Of a stretch of DNA of 64,000 nucleotides, positions 56,449 to 64,000 are shown piece after piece. The translations under genes and the position numbers were made by a program. The notes below the pieces were generated by a model. That model had not been told where the DNA came from. It ran no database searches and worked only from the letters and a program-made list of their open reading frames with translations. Each line of letters opens with the position of its first letter. Positions within the stretch are counted from its first letter, which is position 1. The DNA comes from Bradyrhizobium sp. BTAi1 (GTDB lineage: Bacteria > Pseudomonadota > Alphaproteobacteria > Rhizobiales > Xanthobacteraceae). The stretch lies in the NCBI RefSeq assembly GCF_000015165.1, contig NC_009485.1:4483501-4547500 (forward strand). Reading direction: 5' to 3'.

Positions 56449-57306
56449 GTGGCCCTCAAGAATGTCATCGGTATCGATCACGCGGTCGTCGTGGTGAAGG
56501 ATCTCGACGCGGCGGCCGAGACCTGGAAGCGATTGGGCTTCACGCTGTCGCCGCGCGGCACCCACAGCGCCAAGATGGGGTCAGGCAATTACACGATCAT
56601 GCTTGATCCGGATTACATCGAATTACTCGGCATTCTCGCCGAGACGGATCACAATGTCCCGACGCGCAACTTCCTCGCACAGCGCGGCGAGGGCATCGAG
56701 CGGATCGCCTTCACGGCGATCGATTCCGCTGCGGGCGCCGAGGAGATCCGGGCCAAGGGCTTCGAGCCGATCGGACCGATCGACTTCGAGCGTCCGGTCC
56801 CCCTCCCCGACGGCACGATCTCGGCGGCCCGGTTCCGCGTGTTTCAATGGCCGGTGGCGGAAGCTCCCGGCGGGTTGCGGATCTTTGCCTGCCAGCACAA
56901 GACCCGCGAGACGGTGTGGATCCCGGAGCTGATGCGCCATGCCAACGGCGCCAAGCAACTCAAGCAGGCCCTGATCGTCACGCCCGACCCGGCGAAGGAC
57001 GCGGCGCATCTGTCCCGCCTGATCGACCGCGACGGCCGCCCCGAGAGCGATGGAGCCGTGACGGTGACCTCGGGAGGCGACCGCGCCGATTTCGTCTTCC
57101 TGACCCGGGATCAGCTCGCGGCGCGCTATCCCGGCGTATCGCTGTCTGGCCTGCCGGAGCGCGGCGGTGCCGGCCTGGTGCTGGCCTCGTATGATCTGGC
57201 CGCCACTGCAAAGGCCCTCGGCGCCGCTGCCGTGCACAGCGGCACCAGCCTTGTCGTACCGCCGGCAGCGGCCACCGGCACCCTGCTCGCCTTCGTGGCC
57301 AGCTGA
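56449..57306 (+). CDS. VOC/glyoxalase-like domain protein, 285 aa
   Basis: The start is a GTG with AAGGAG eight bases upstream; a frame from 56419 is possible. The protein has two parts: residues 1-150 contain a VOC repeat (VIGIDHAVVVVKDLDAAAET, GNYTIMLDPDYIELLGI), and residues 155-285 repeat the fold in degenerate form (FACQHKTRETVWIPEL, GADRADFVFLTRDQL region). This layout matches the 'glyoxalase-like domain' proteins (PF13468 type). Metal ligands at His20, Glu64 and later His are plausible. Substrate unknown. Confidence 0.78.
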   Translation: MALKNVIGIDHAVVVVKDLDAAAETWKRLGFTLSPRGTHSAKMGSGNYTIMLDPDYIELLGILAETDHNVPTRNFLAQRGEGIERIAFTAIDSAAGAEEIRAKGFEPIGPIDFERPVPLPDGTISAARFRVFQWPVAEAPGGLRIFACQHKTRETVWIPELMRHANGAKQLKQALIVTPDPAKDAAHLSRLIDRDGRPESDGAVTVTSGGDRADFVFLTRDQLAARYPGVSLSGLPERGGAGLVLASYDLAATAKALGAAAVHSGTSLVVPPAAATGTLLAFVAS

Positions 57307-57326
57307 TCAGCGTGCATCAGCAGGAT

Positions 57327-57355
57327 CGCGCGGCCGCATTCTCAGCGGCCGCGCG
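57327..57355. terminator. Perfect 11-bp hairpin between convergent genes
   Basis: CGCGCGGCCGC and GCGGCCGCGCG are exact inverted copies around a 7-base ATTCTCA loop, placed in the 52-base gap between the VOC gene end (plus) and the reductase gene end (minus). A bidirectional terminator is the natural reading. Confidence 0.7.
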
Positions 57356-57358
57356 AAC

Positions 57359-58393
57359 TCATTCCGCCGGCTGGAACATCGCCGGTCGTCCGCGCTGGCT
57401 GTCGAGCCAGCCGACCAGACGGTCCATCAGGCCGCCGCTCTGCTCCGAGGGTTGCGCCGACGAGACGAACGGATCGCAATGACACTTTGCGCCGGCGGCG
57501 CGCGACATCTTCGCCACGGCCTCGGTCATCGCCGGCGCGCCGCAGGTATAGACGACGTCGTTCGGCGTGAGCTCAGGCATGTGCTCGGTCGGGCGGCCGC
57601 TGCGGATCGCCGGCGATACGTTCTGAGGCTCCGACACGATCGGGATGATCTTGACGTTCGGAAAGCGCGCCAGCCGGCACAGTGCCTGATGCATGTAGAA
57701 GGACTGCAGCGTGCGCGAGACGACGATGAAGACGATCTCCCGCTTCGGATTCTCGGTGATCGCTGCGACCGCAATCGCCCACATCGGCGCAAAGCCGGTG
57801 CCGCTCGCGACCAGGATGATTCGGCCGCGATGCTTCTGCCGGAAGAATGCCGTGCCGAGCGGAGCCGTCAGCTTGACGCGGTGGCCGACCTGAATGTCGC
57901 GGCCGAGTGCCGATGACACCAGGCCGTCTTTCAGAATGCGGATGTGCAGATACAGCAGATGACTGTCGGGCGCGCCGACCATCGGATAGGTCGGGCTGTA
58001 GCAACGCGTCGGGAAGCCGCGATACTGCACCTTGGCATATTGTCCGGGGAAGAACCGCAGCGGCTTCGGCATCTCGATGGTGACGCCGACGACGTCGGGC
58101 GCGAGCCGCACGAGATCGCCGACCTCGCAATTCATCGTCACCGTATCGGGCACCGGCTCGGTGATGATCTTCAGATCCGACACCACCCGGGCCTGGCACG
58201 CATGCGCCATGTCGCCTTCCATGCCGCCGAACAGCTTGCCGTCGACGACAGTCACCTTGCAGGATCCGCAGATTCCGCTGCGGCAGTCATGGGGCAAATC
58301 CACGCCACTATTGATGGCGCCGTCGAGCAGGATATCGCCCACATTCGCGTAGAACGTTTCCCTGTTGTACTGGATTTTGCAAATCTTACCCAT
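57359..58393 (-). CDS. 2Fe-2S ferredoxin/FAD/NAD(P)H oxidoreductase
   Basis: A 344-residue three-domain flavoprotein. Residues 1-85 are a plant-type 2Fe-2S ferredoxin with cluster ligands Cys37, Cys42, Cys45 and Cys66 (LPHDCRSGICGSC). Next is an FAD domain with the FAD loop RCYSPTYPM and a pyridine-nucleotide domain with LVASGTGFAPMWAIA. The order Fd-FAD-NAD is that of phenol hydroxylase and benzoate-type reductases. It moves electrons from NAD(P)H to a partner, which by gene order is the membrane cytochrome b/EB_dh protein: the ATG overlaps that gene's stop by one base (TGATG). A 40-residue tail (SEQSGGLMDRLVGWLDSQRG) is unusual. Confidence 0.88.
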   Translation of the reverse strand: MGKICKIQYNRETFYANVGDILLDGAINSGVDLPHDCRSGICGSCKVTVVDGKLFGGMEGDMAHACQARVVSDLKIITEPVPDTVTMNCEVGDLVRLAPDVVGVTIEMPKPLRFFPGQYAKVQYRGFPTRCYSPTYPMVGAPDSHLLYLHIRILKDGLVSSALGRDIQVGHRVKLTAPLGTAFFRQKHRGRIILVASGTGFAPMWAIAVAAITENPKREIVFIVVSRTLQSFYMHQALCRLARFPNVKIIPIVSEPQNVSPAIRSGRPTEHMPELTPNDVVYTCGAPAMTEAVAKMSRAAGAKCHCDPFVSSAQPSEQSGGLMDRLVGWLDSQRGRPAMFQPAE

Positions 58394-60324
58394 CACTGCA
58401 CCTCAAGTCGCATCGGCCGGATCTGCCTCGTATGTCTGATCTGGGTATGGTCGAAAGCCGCGACCCGCATGAAGACGCCATTCTTGATCGGAACGTCGTA
58501 CTTGCTGTGTGTGTCCAATTTGCGGGCAATCTCGAGCGTCCAGTGACCCGCGGCCCAGCGCGCCGCGCACCGGATGTCGGCGCGGTCTCCGGTGAATTCA
58601 CCATTGACGATGACGCCGGGCACGACCGTTCCGATCGGCGTCTGCGCGTCGGCTTCCGCGGAATACGGCACGGATTCAGCCTCGGTCATGAACCATCGTG
58701 CCCCTTCGCTCTCGCCGATATTCGGATCGAGCGAGATCTCGCCCATCGCCGCGGTCATCGCCGCAATGTCCTTGGGCAGGCGCTTCGGTCGCACGCCGCG
58801 ATTGCCAAGCCTCGCCGCCTCCCGGTCGATCACGAAATTGTCCGAATAGTTCGCCGTGCCCGGATCCGGCGCAAAGCCTCCCTTGTATGGCGTGAGCCCC
58901 TTGACCTGATCGGGCGTCGGCTCGGCGGGGGGACCGAAATGATCATCATCCATCCAGCCGGTCGGACCGCCGCTGGTCGCCTTCCACAGCCAGGCATCCG
59001 CGTACAAATTCGGCGCCGGCGTATAGTGGATACCGCGACCCGACAGCGTCGCCGGCTTGTCCGGCATCGGCTGCGCGCTCATGTGGAACGTTCGGTCAGC
59101 GGCCAAGGTGATCGGCAGCGTCGTGAACAGCAGCGAAAACTTGTCCTCGTTGAAGTCGTTCTCGTCGCCCTTTTCAAATCCGTTGTGCAGCATGTGCCAG
59201 CCGTCGGCCTTCTTGATCAACGGCAGCTGCTTCAACGAGCGGGTCGGATCCTCCCAGATGACCAGGAAATAAACCCATGTTCCATCATGGGCGGCCTTGA
59301 TCCAGACGCGCGATTCTCCGGTGCCGTCGAAATTGTCGCCCTGGTTGGTCGTGACCATGTGCGGCTGAATGTTGCGCCAGACCCGATCGGACGAATCACC
59401 ATCGAGCGTGGGCGCATCGGAGCTGGCGATCCGATAGACCGTCACCGTGTCCTCGGCGTAGTAGTCGGCCGCAAACATCGCCGAGCCGATCACGATCGCA
59501 GCAGCCGTGGCGACGACGAACGGATTGGCCTGAAAGCTCGGGTTGCGACGACGCGAATTGCCTTTAGTCGGCGCCGGCGCACGCATTCGCCCCGGAGCTG
59601 GGCGTGTCTCCGCACGGACGCGCGGAGGCTCCTCCATCCGTCGCGGCGCCGGCATGGGTTCGCGCATCGGTGGCCGCGCGGCGGGCGCCGGCTTCTTCTT
59701 CGGAGGCGCCTCCGCCTCTTCGAGCTTCTCCGACTGCTCGACCAGCATCGTCAGCAGTTCGACCGGATCGAGCTTCGGCGGCGGCGGCGGCAACGGGGCC
59801 GGGCGGAACACGCGATACAGCTGCATCTTCCCGCCGATGCTGAAGTGAACCAGAACGTGCATCACCACGAACACCGGGATGACCCAGGTCGCATACCAGT
59901 GGATCATCATGGTCATATAGCCGGACGCGACACCGAAGAAGAGCATGCCGCCGGTGACGATCAATATCGCCATTGCGATGAACAGCACCCAATGCAGCAT
60001 GACGCTGATTGAGCCGAGCCGCGCCGGCCGGCGACCGAGCAATCCCTTGAACCGCATCTTGTCGATGGTGACGCGCCGACCAAGGCCCGACTTCGAGATG
60101 TAGATCATGTAGGCGACGGCCACGCTCGCAAGAACGACGCCTGCCGGCATGTGCCAGGTCCAGGTCCGGTGCCGCGGCAGCAACCAATCGAGATTGTTGG
60201 CGATCCAGGCATGATTCGGCGCCTCGGTCGCCATGCGCAGTCCCGTCAGGAACGCGACCACAGTCGCGGCGACCAGGGTCCAGTGCAGAATGATCGTCCC
60301 GTAATCCGTCTTCCGGACCTTCAT
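58393..60324 (-). CDS. Cytochrome b561-type membrane domain fused to ethylbenzene dehydrogenase-like heme domain
   Basis: A 643-residue protein. Residues 1-165 are a four-helix cytochrome b561/Ni-hydrogenase-type domain with heme-ligand His in IILHWTLVAATVVAFLTGLR, TWTWHMPAGVVL, SVMLHWVLFIAMAIL and VFVVMHVLVHFSIGG. Then a 115-residue Pro/Lys/Arg-rich linker (LPPPPPKLDPVELLTMLVEQ), a fifth helix near residue 290 (VVATAAAIVIGSAMFAADYY), and a 330-residue beta-rich domain (VYRIASSDAPTLDGDSSDRV, RVWIKAAHDGTWVYFLVIWE) of the EB_dh/heme-b family. The topology implies electron transfer across the inner membrane to a periplasmic heme. It is encoded just upstream of the 2Fe-2S reductase. Natural acceptor unknown. 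Confidence 0.82.
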   Translation of the reverse strand: MKVRKTDYGTIILHWTLVAATVVAFLTGLRMATEAPNHAWIANNLDWLLPRHRTWTWHMPAGVVLASVAVAYMIYISKSGLGRRVTIDKMRFKGLLGRRPARLGSISVMLHWVLFIAMAILIVTGGMLFFGVASGYMTMMIHWYATWVIPVFVVMHVLVHFSIGGKMQLYRVFRPAPLPPPPPKLDPVELLTMLVEQSEKLEEAEAPPKKKPAPAARPPMREPMPAPRRMEEPPRVRAETRPAPGRMRAPAPTKGNSRRRNPSFQANPFVVATAAAIVIGSAMFAADYYAEDTVTVYRIASSDAPTLDGDSSDRVWRNIQPHMVTTNQGDNFDGTGESRVWIKAAHDGTWVYFLVIWEDPTRSLKQLPLIKKADGWHMLHNGFEKGDENDFNEDKFSLLFTTLPITLAADRTFHMSAQPMPDKPATLSGRGIHYTPAPNLYADAWLWKATSGGPTGWMDDDHFGPPAEPTPDQVKGLTPYKGGFAPDPGTANYSDNFVIDREAARLGNRGVRPKRLPKDIAAMTAAMGEISLDPNIGESEGARWFMTEAESVPYSAEADAQTPIGTVVPGVIVNGEFTGDRADIRCAARWAAGHWTLEIARKLDTHSKYDVPIKNGVFMRVAAFDHTQIRHTRQIRPMRLEVQ

Positions 60325-60545
60325 GCGTGCGCCTCCCGACCGACGCCGACGCAAACCCTCGCGGCCGATCCAGTCACCGCATTCAGGCTGAACAGGTCGT
60401 CAGCAGCATGGCTGGCCGAACCTGCGGCGCCAATCTTCTGCTCTCGACGCGATAGGAGTCCCGCATCGCATGTTCCGATGGTGATGTAGTTCAGCAACTC
60501 TCGTCCCCCAAGATACTCTTCACTCAGCAACTCTCTGTCCGACAC
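60321..60545 (-). CDS. Possible 74-aa leader or small protein of the cytochrome b operon
   Basis: A GTG-started frame whose stop overlaps the cytochrome b561/EB_dh ATG by four bases (ATGA), as in coupled operons. The product (SDRELLSEEYLGGRELLNYI ... VCVGVGREAHA) has no signal or known motif. An internal 13-base direct repeat, GAGAGTTGCTGA, codes the two RELL segments. AAGGAGAG lies about 15 bases before the GTG, rather far. It may be a real small protein, a leader, or chance. Confidence 0.35.
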   Translation of the reverse strand: MSDRELLSEEYLGGRELLNYITIGTCDAGLLSRREQKIGAAGSASHAADDLFSLNAVTGSAARVCVGVGREAHA

Positions 60546-61270
60546 CGACGCCGGCGGCGTCGCCCTCTCCTTTCGATCGTTGCCCCACTACGTCCGGCGT
60601 GATCCTCAAGATCACGTCGATCAAAGACCAGTTGCTGTACCCAAAGCCGGTGACGGGTTGCTTCGGAGCACGAATGAACTGGCCTATTTTGCCCTCCCTG
60701 ATTTGGTCTCGTCTTTCTTTGTGACCGGATACCCGGTGCGTATCGGCCGCTGGCTTGCAGAGTTCCGGTCACATCCGGGCAGCGACCTGTCGTGGCCATA
60801 ATGAATGATCGTAATCATCTCATCATGATGCAGACCTGTGTGCTCGGATGTTGCCGCCGCCATTTCCGCTCTCACACCCGCAACGGATTACCGCATCGTC
60901 GAGATGACAACGCGAGTCCGTTGCACCGCAGGAAGATTTATTCGGCTTCGTGGCGTCAATCGGCCCGGACAGCGGCCAATGAGTGCGGAAGCAAGGTGAT
61001 AGACGGACGAATGTGTGACGCCCTCAGCACATCGCGCCTCAACATCGACACGCAACTATAGAGAACTGCGTCCTAATTCGAACCGCTCGGACAGCCGGCG
61101 ACGGTTCCATTCAGATGCGCCGAACGGCACCGCTGTTTACAGCTATCCGCTTCTCTATATGCCGCGTGCTGCGACAGAAATGCCCATGTGTCGCATTGTT
61201 GCCGGAAATTCGTCGGCATCGACAGGCAAGAGCGGTGATCGAAGCATTGTCGTTTGGGAGACGCGCCTGG
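60546..61270. other. Intergenic region, no gene seen
   Basis: About 725 bases between the divergent cytochrome operon and the type I secretion operon. GC content is lower around 60690-60860. Frames crossing it are short, without signal peptides or motifs, and the frame upstream of the exporter ATG is rich in Cys/Arg and unlikely to be coding. It should hold both operon promoters; none was recognised. Confidence 0.45.
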
Positions 61271-63133
61271 ATGAGTCTGGCTCAAGACCGCCCGCGAACG
61301 AAAGCCGCGGCTGCCCTCAATGACCTCCTGTCCGGGAGCGATGATCCCGTGACGCGGGGTCTGCGCCAGGCGGTCAGGCGCATGGCCGGCATCGGCGTAT
61401 TCAGCGGCGTCATCAACATCCTGATGCTGTCCGGCTCGATCTACATGATGCAGGTCTACGACCGGGTCATTCCGAGCAAGAACATGGCGACGCTCATCGG
61501 TCTCTCGGTGATGATTCTGTTCGTCTATATCATCCAGGGCTATTTCGACGCCCTGCGCACCCGCATGCTGTGTCGGGTGGCGACCGTGTTCGACGCCAGC
61601 CTGCAGGACGCCATCCATCACGCCCTGGCCACCCTGCCCTTGCGCGGGACGAAGCCGATGCTGATGCAGCAGCCGCTGCGCGATCTCGACCAGTTGCGGG
61701 CCTTCATGTCGAGCATGGGGCCGACTGCATTCCTCGACATGCCGTGGATTCCGATCTTTCTGATCGGCATGTTCCTGTTTCATCCGCTGATCGGCGTCAC
61801 CGCGATCATCGGCACCGTCGGCATCATCTCGATGACGCTCGTGACCGAGCGGCTGTCACGGCAGGCGAGCCGATCGGCCAGCGATACCAGCGCCGCGCGC
61901 CAGGTTCTCGCCGACGCCACCCAGCGCAACGCCGAGGTGATTCGCGCGCTTGGAATGATGGATCGGTTCTCGGTACGCTGGAACGCTATCAACGAGCGCT
62001 ATCTGAAGGACAATATCCGCGCGAGCGACGTCTATGCCAATCTCGGATCGGCAGCCAAGGTGCTGCGCTTCATCCTGCAGTCCGGCATGCTCGGCATCGG
62101 CGCCGCGCTCGTGGTGTCGGACCAGGCGTCCGGCGGCGTCATGATGGCCTCGTCCATTTTGATGGGCCGCGCGCTGGCGCCGGTCGAGCTCGCCCTGGGC
62201 AGCTGGAAGCAGCTCGTTGCCGCGCGGCAAGGCATCGCCAGGCTGCGCGACATCTGCAAGGCGACCGCCAAGCCGGAGGCACCGCCCGTCGCCCTGCCGC
62301 GGCCCTATCGCGAGCTGACGGTGCAGGAATTGACCGTGGCCGCGCCCGGCACCGATCGCCCGATCGTCCATAATGTGTCGTTCTCGATCAAGGCGGGCAC
62401 GGGGCTTGCGCTGCTCGGTGCCAGCGCGTCCGGCAAGACCTCGCTCTCCAAGGCACTGGTGGGCATATGGCCTGCGCTGCAAGGCACGGTCCGGCTCGAC
62501 GGTGCAGCGCTCGACCAGTGGAGCAACGAGGATCTCGGCCGCCATATCGGCTACCTGCCGCAGGATGTCGCGCTGTTCGACGGCAGCATCGCCGACAACA
62601 TCTGCCGCTTCGACGAGAATGCGAGTTCGGATTCGATCTTGAAGGCGGCACAGATCGCAGGTGTCCACGACATCATCCTGCGGCTGCCGGAGGGCTATGC
62701 GACACGCATCGGCCAAGGCGGCATGTCGCTGTCGGCGGGTCAGCGCCAGCGCGTCGGACTCGCCCGTGCGGTCTATGGTGATCCGTTCCTCATCGTGCTG
62801 GACGAGCCCAACGCCAATCTCGACACTGACGGCGAGAATGCTCTGAGCCGCGCCATCCAGATCATGCGGCAGCAGAATCAGAGCATCGTGATCGTGATCT
62901 CGCACCGCCCGAGCGCGCTGAACGCACTCGATATGGCGCTGGTCCTCTACGAAGGTAAGGCGATCGCATTCGGTCCCTGCCAGGAGATCTTTGCACGCGT
63001 CGCCGGGGCCAAGCCGCCGGCCGGACCGGCTGTCGCGCATGCCGCGGCTGCGCCAAGGGTCGCAGCCCCTGCGCAAGCTCCGAATCCGAACGTGAGATCG
63101 CTTCGTCGCGCCGCCCCAGCAGAAAGCGTTTGA
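61271..63133 (+). CDS. Type I secretion ABC exporter (PrtD/HlyB-family permease-ATPase)
   Basis: A 620-residue inner-membrane protein. Residues 40-330 form the six-helix exporter domain (GVINILMLSGSIYMMQVYDR is the PrtD hallmark), residues 350-570 the ATPase: Walker A GASASGKTS, signature LSAGQRQRVGLARAV, Walker B FLIVLDEPNANLD and switch VISHRPS. There is no N-terminal C39 peptidase domain, so the substrates are RTX or similar proteins with C-terminal signals. A Pro/Ala-rich 40-residue tail is extra. ATG 61271 is chosen because the conserved domain follows directly. The adaptor gene starts four bases later. No RTX substrate or outer-membrane gene is in the window. Confidence 0.9.
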   Translation: MSLAQDRPRTKAAAALNDLLSGSDDPVTRGLRQAVRRMAGIGVFSGVINILMLSGSIYMMQVYDRVIPSKNMATLIGLSVMILFVYIIQGYFDALRTRMLCRVATVFDASLQDAIHHALATLPLRGTKPMLMQQPLRDLDQLRAFMSSMGPTAFLDMPWIPIFLIGMFLFHPLIGVTAIIGTVGIISMTLVTERLSRQASRSASDTSAARQVLADATQRNAEVIRALGMMDRFSVRWNAINERYLKDNIRASDVYANLGSAAKVLRFILQSGMLGIGAALVVSDQASGGVMMASSILMGRALAPVELALGSWKQLVAARQGIARLRDICKATAKPEAPPVALPRPYRELTVQELTVAAPGTDRPIVHNVSFSIKAGTGLALLGASASGKTSLSKALVGIWPALQGTVRLDGAALDQWSNEDLGRHIGYLPQDVALFDGSIADNICRFDENASSDSILKAAQIAGVHDIILRLPEGYATRIGQGGMSLSAGQRQRVGLARAVYGDPFLIVLDEPNANLDTDGENALSRAIQIMRQQNQSIVIVISHRPSALNALDMALVLYEGKAIAFGPCQEIFARVAGAKPPAGPAVAHAAAAPRVAAPAQAPNPNVRSLRRAAPAESV

Positions 63134-63136
63134 TCA

Positions 63137-64000
63137 ATGAAACACATCAACGACTTCCGGCCCTTCGATGACGAAGATTATGTGCGGCCGAAGACGCGCG
63201 CGGTCGGACCGCAGGGCGATGCCCTGATCCTCGAGCTGCAGCGGCTGCAGGGTGCCTTCGACGACGGCTCGGATGCCGATCCGCGCGACAATCGCGGATC
63301 CCGCAAGAAGCGGCGCGCGCCGCCATCGGCGGTGCGCAACAAATCACCCCGCACCAAGAAGCGGCCGGGCAAGATGGGACGGGCGCTCGGGGCGTCGCTG
63401 TCGCTGCTCGGCTTCCGCAGCGCGACCGCCCGACCGCAACGCGCGTCCGGCATCCGCGAGATGGAGTGGCAAGACCAGGCCCAAGGCCAGCTGCAAGGCC
63501 AAGTGCACGGCCACGCGCCAGCCATGCGATCACGCGAACCCGAATTCTCACCGCCGCCACGTCAGCAGCAGACGCGCCCGCCAACCCATGATGCAGCCCT
63601 GCTCGACCTGCGGAACGCCAATCGCGACGGCAATGTCGGCGGCGGAGCCCTGCGCGCGATGCCGCAGCATAACGTTCCGGCGCGCGTCGACCATGCATAC
63701 GCCGTTCCGCAAACCCGCGTCGGACGCATCGTCGGCACCGCCGGCACGGCGCTGACCACAGGCATGACGTTCATTGCGGCCCAGGGAACGGCGGCTGCGC
63801 TCGATGGCCCATCGGACGAACCGCTCGTGCCGCGGGTCGGCCGCATGTTCGAGAACGAGTTGCGTCTCGGCTTGCGTGTGCTGCTCGTGGCCGCGGTGCT
63901 CGGCGGCGGCTGGTTGACCCTGGTGCCGCTCGCCGGCGCCATTGTCGTGCCGGGCAATCTCGTGGTGCAATCCAACGTCAAGGCGATCCAGCATCCGACC
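63137..64000 (+). CDS. HlyD/PrtE-type membrane-fusion adaptor, 3' end outside window
   Basis: The frame is open from ATG 63137 to the last base (288 codons), so the gene continues beyond the window. Residues 245-268 are the single membrane helix (VLLVAAVLGGGWLTLVPLAG), followed by AIVVPGNLVVQSNVKAIQHP, the standard start of the HlyD periplasmic domain. Ordinary HlyD/PrtE proteins have a cytosolic N terminus of 10-60 residues; here it is about 245, polar and disordered, with Lys/Arg clusters, a Gln-Gly-His stretch (QAQGQLQGQVHGHAP) and several Gln-rich runs. It works with the exporter encoded four bases upstream. Confidence 0.83.
   Translation, partial: MKHINDFRPFDDEDYVRPKTRAVGPQGDALILELQRLQGAFDDGSDADPRDNRGSRKKRRAPPSAVRNKSPRTKKRPGKMGRALGASLSLLGFRSATARPQRASGIREMEWQDQAQGQLQGQVHGHAPAMRSREPEFSPPPRQQQTRPPTHDAALLDLRNANRDGNVGGGALRAMPQHNVPARVDHAYAVPQTRVGRIVGTAGTALTTGMTFIAAQGTAAALDGPSDEPLVPRVGRMFENELRLGLRVLLVAAVLGGGWLTLVPLAGAIVVPGNLVVQSNVKAIQHPT

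Overview
The window looks like chromosomal DNA of a Bradyrhizobium-type alphaproteobacterium. It is GC-rich, with strong G/C third-position bias that creates long antisense open frames. It carries a type II glutamine synthetase with a divergent gstI-like gene, many small families typical of Rhizobiales (DUF6894, DUF982, DUF2778, DUF3072, DUF2735), and dispersed repeats that I recognise from Bradyrhizobium genomes. I see no rRNA, tRNA, CRISPR array, phage or insertion sequence.

Layout. 1-6.2 kb: small secreted or coiled-coil proteins, a HAD phosphatase, an HD-domain protein and a small cytochrome c. 6.2-11 kb: an amino-acid operon (class III aminotransferase, M20 amidohydrolase, GhrA-type reductase) behind a LysR regulator. 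11-13.5 kb: small secreted proteins, a flavodoxin-fold reductase and a gene with an in-frame amber codon, ending in two perfect hairpins. 13.5-21 kb: a seven-gene minus-strand operon, sfnG-livGHM-livK-livF-acyl-CoA dehydrogenase, probably for organosulfur or sulfone scavenging. 21-22.2 kb: non-coding DNA containing a large dispersed repeat. 22.2-31.3 kb: a Tlde1-like L,D-transpeptidase, a PsiF-repeat protein, a hybrid histidine kinase broken by a one-base frameshift, DUF3592, a dienelactone hydrolase, an ABC-F ATPase and a monoheme cytochrome. 31.3-33.3 kb: glnII and divergent gstI, with a sigma-54 promoter and an NtrC-like site. 33.3-42.1 kb: a phosphatase, then a 1695-codon gene in which the first two thirds of a short-chain dehydrogenase is fused to a seven-HAMP hybrid histidine kinase with three receivers, followed by a receiver-PAS-HWE kinase. 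42.2-49.5 kb: a DJ-1/PfpI protein, small proteins, a membrane-anchored GH3 enzyme, and a DUF4173/response-regulator/sensor-kinase operon. 49.8-56.3 kb: a dipeptide-type ABC transporter with a fused double ATPase, and a convergent DadA/PuuB-like oxidase. 56.4-60.5 kb: a VOC protein and a redox operon (cytochrome b561 fused to an ethylbenzene-dehydrogenase-type heme domain, plus a 2Fe-2S/FAD/NAD reductase). 61.2-64 kb: a type I secretion ABC exporter and the start of its HlyD-type adaptor, cut by the window end.

The features most worth a second look are the SDR-kinase fusion, the b561/EB_dh/ferredoxin-reductase operon, the frameshifted hybrid kinase, the amber-interrupted gene and the sfnG-liv operon. 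Family assignments come from motif recognition only; no database search was run.
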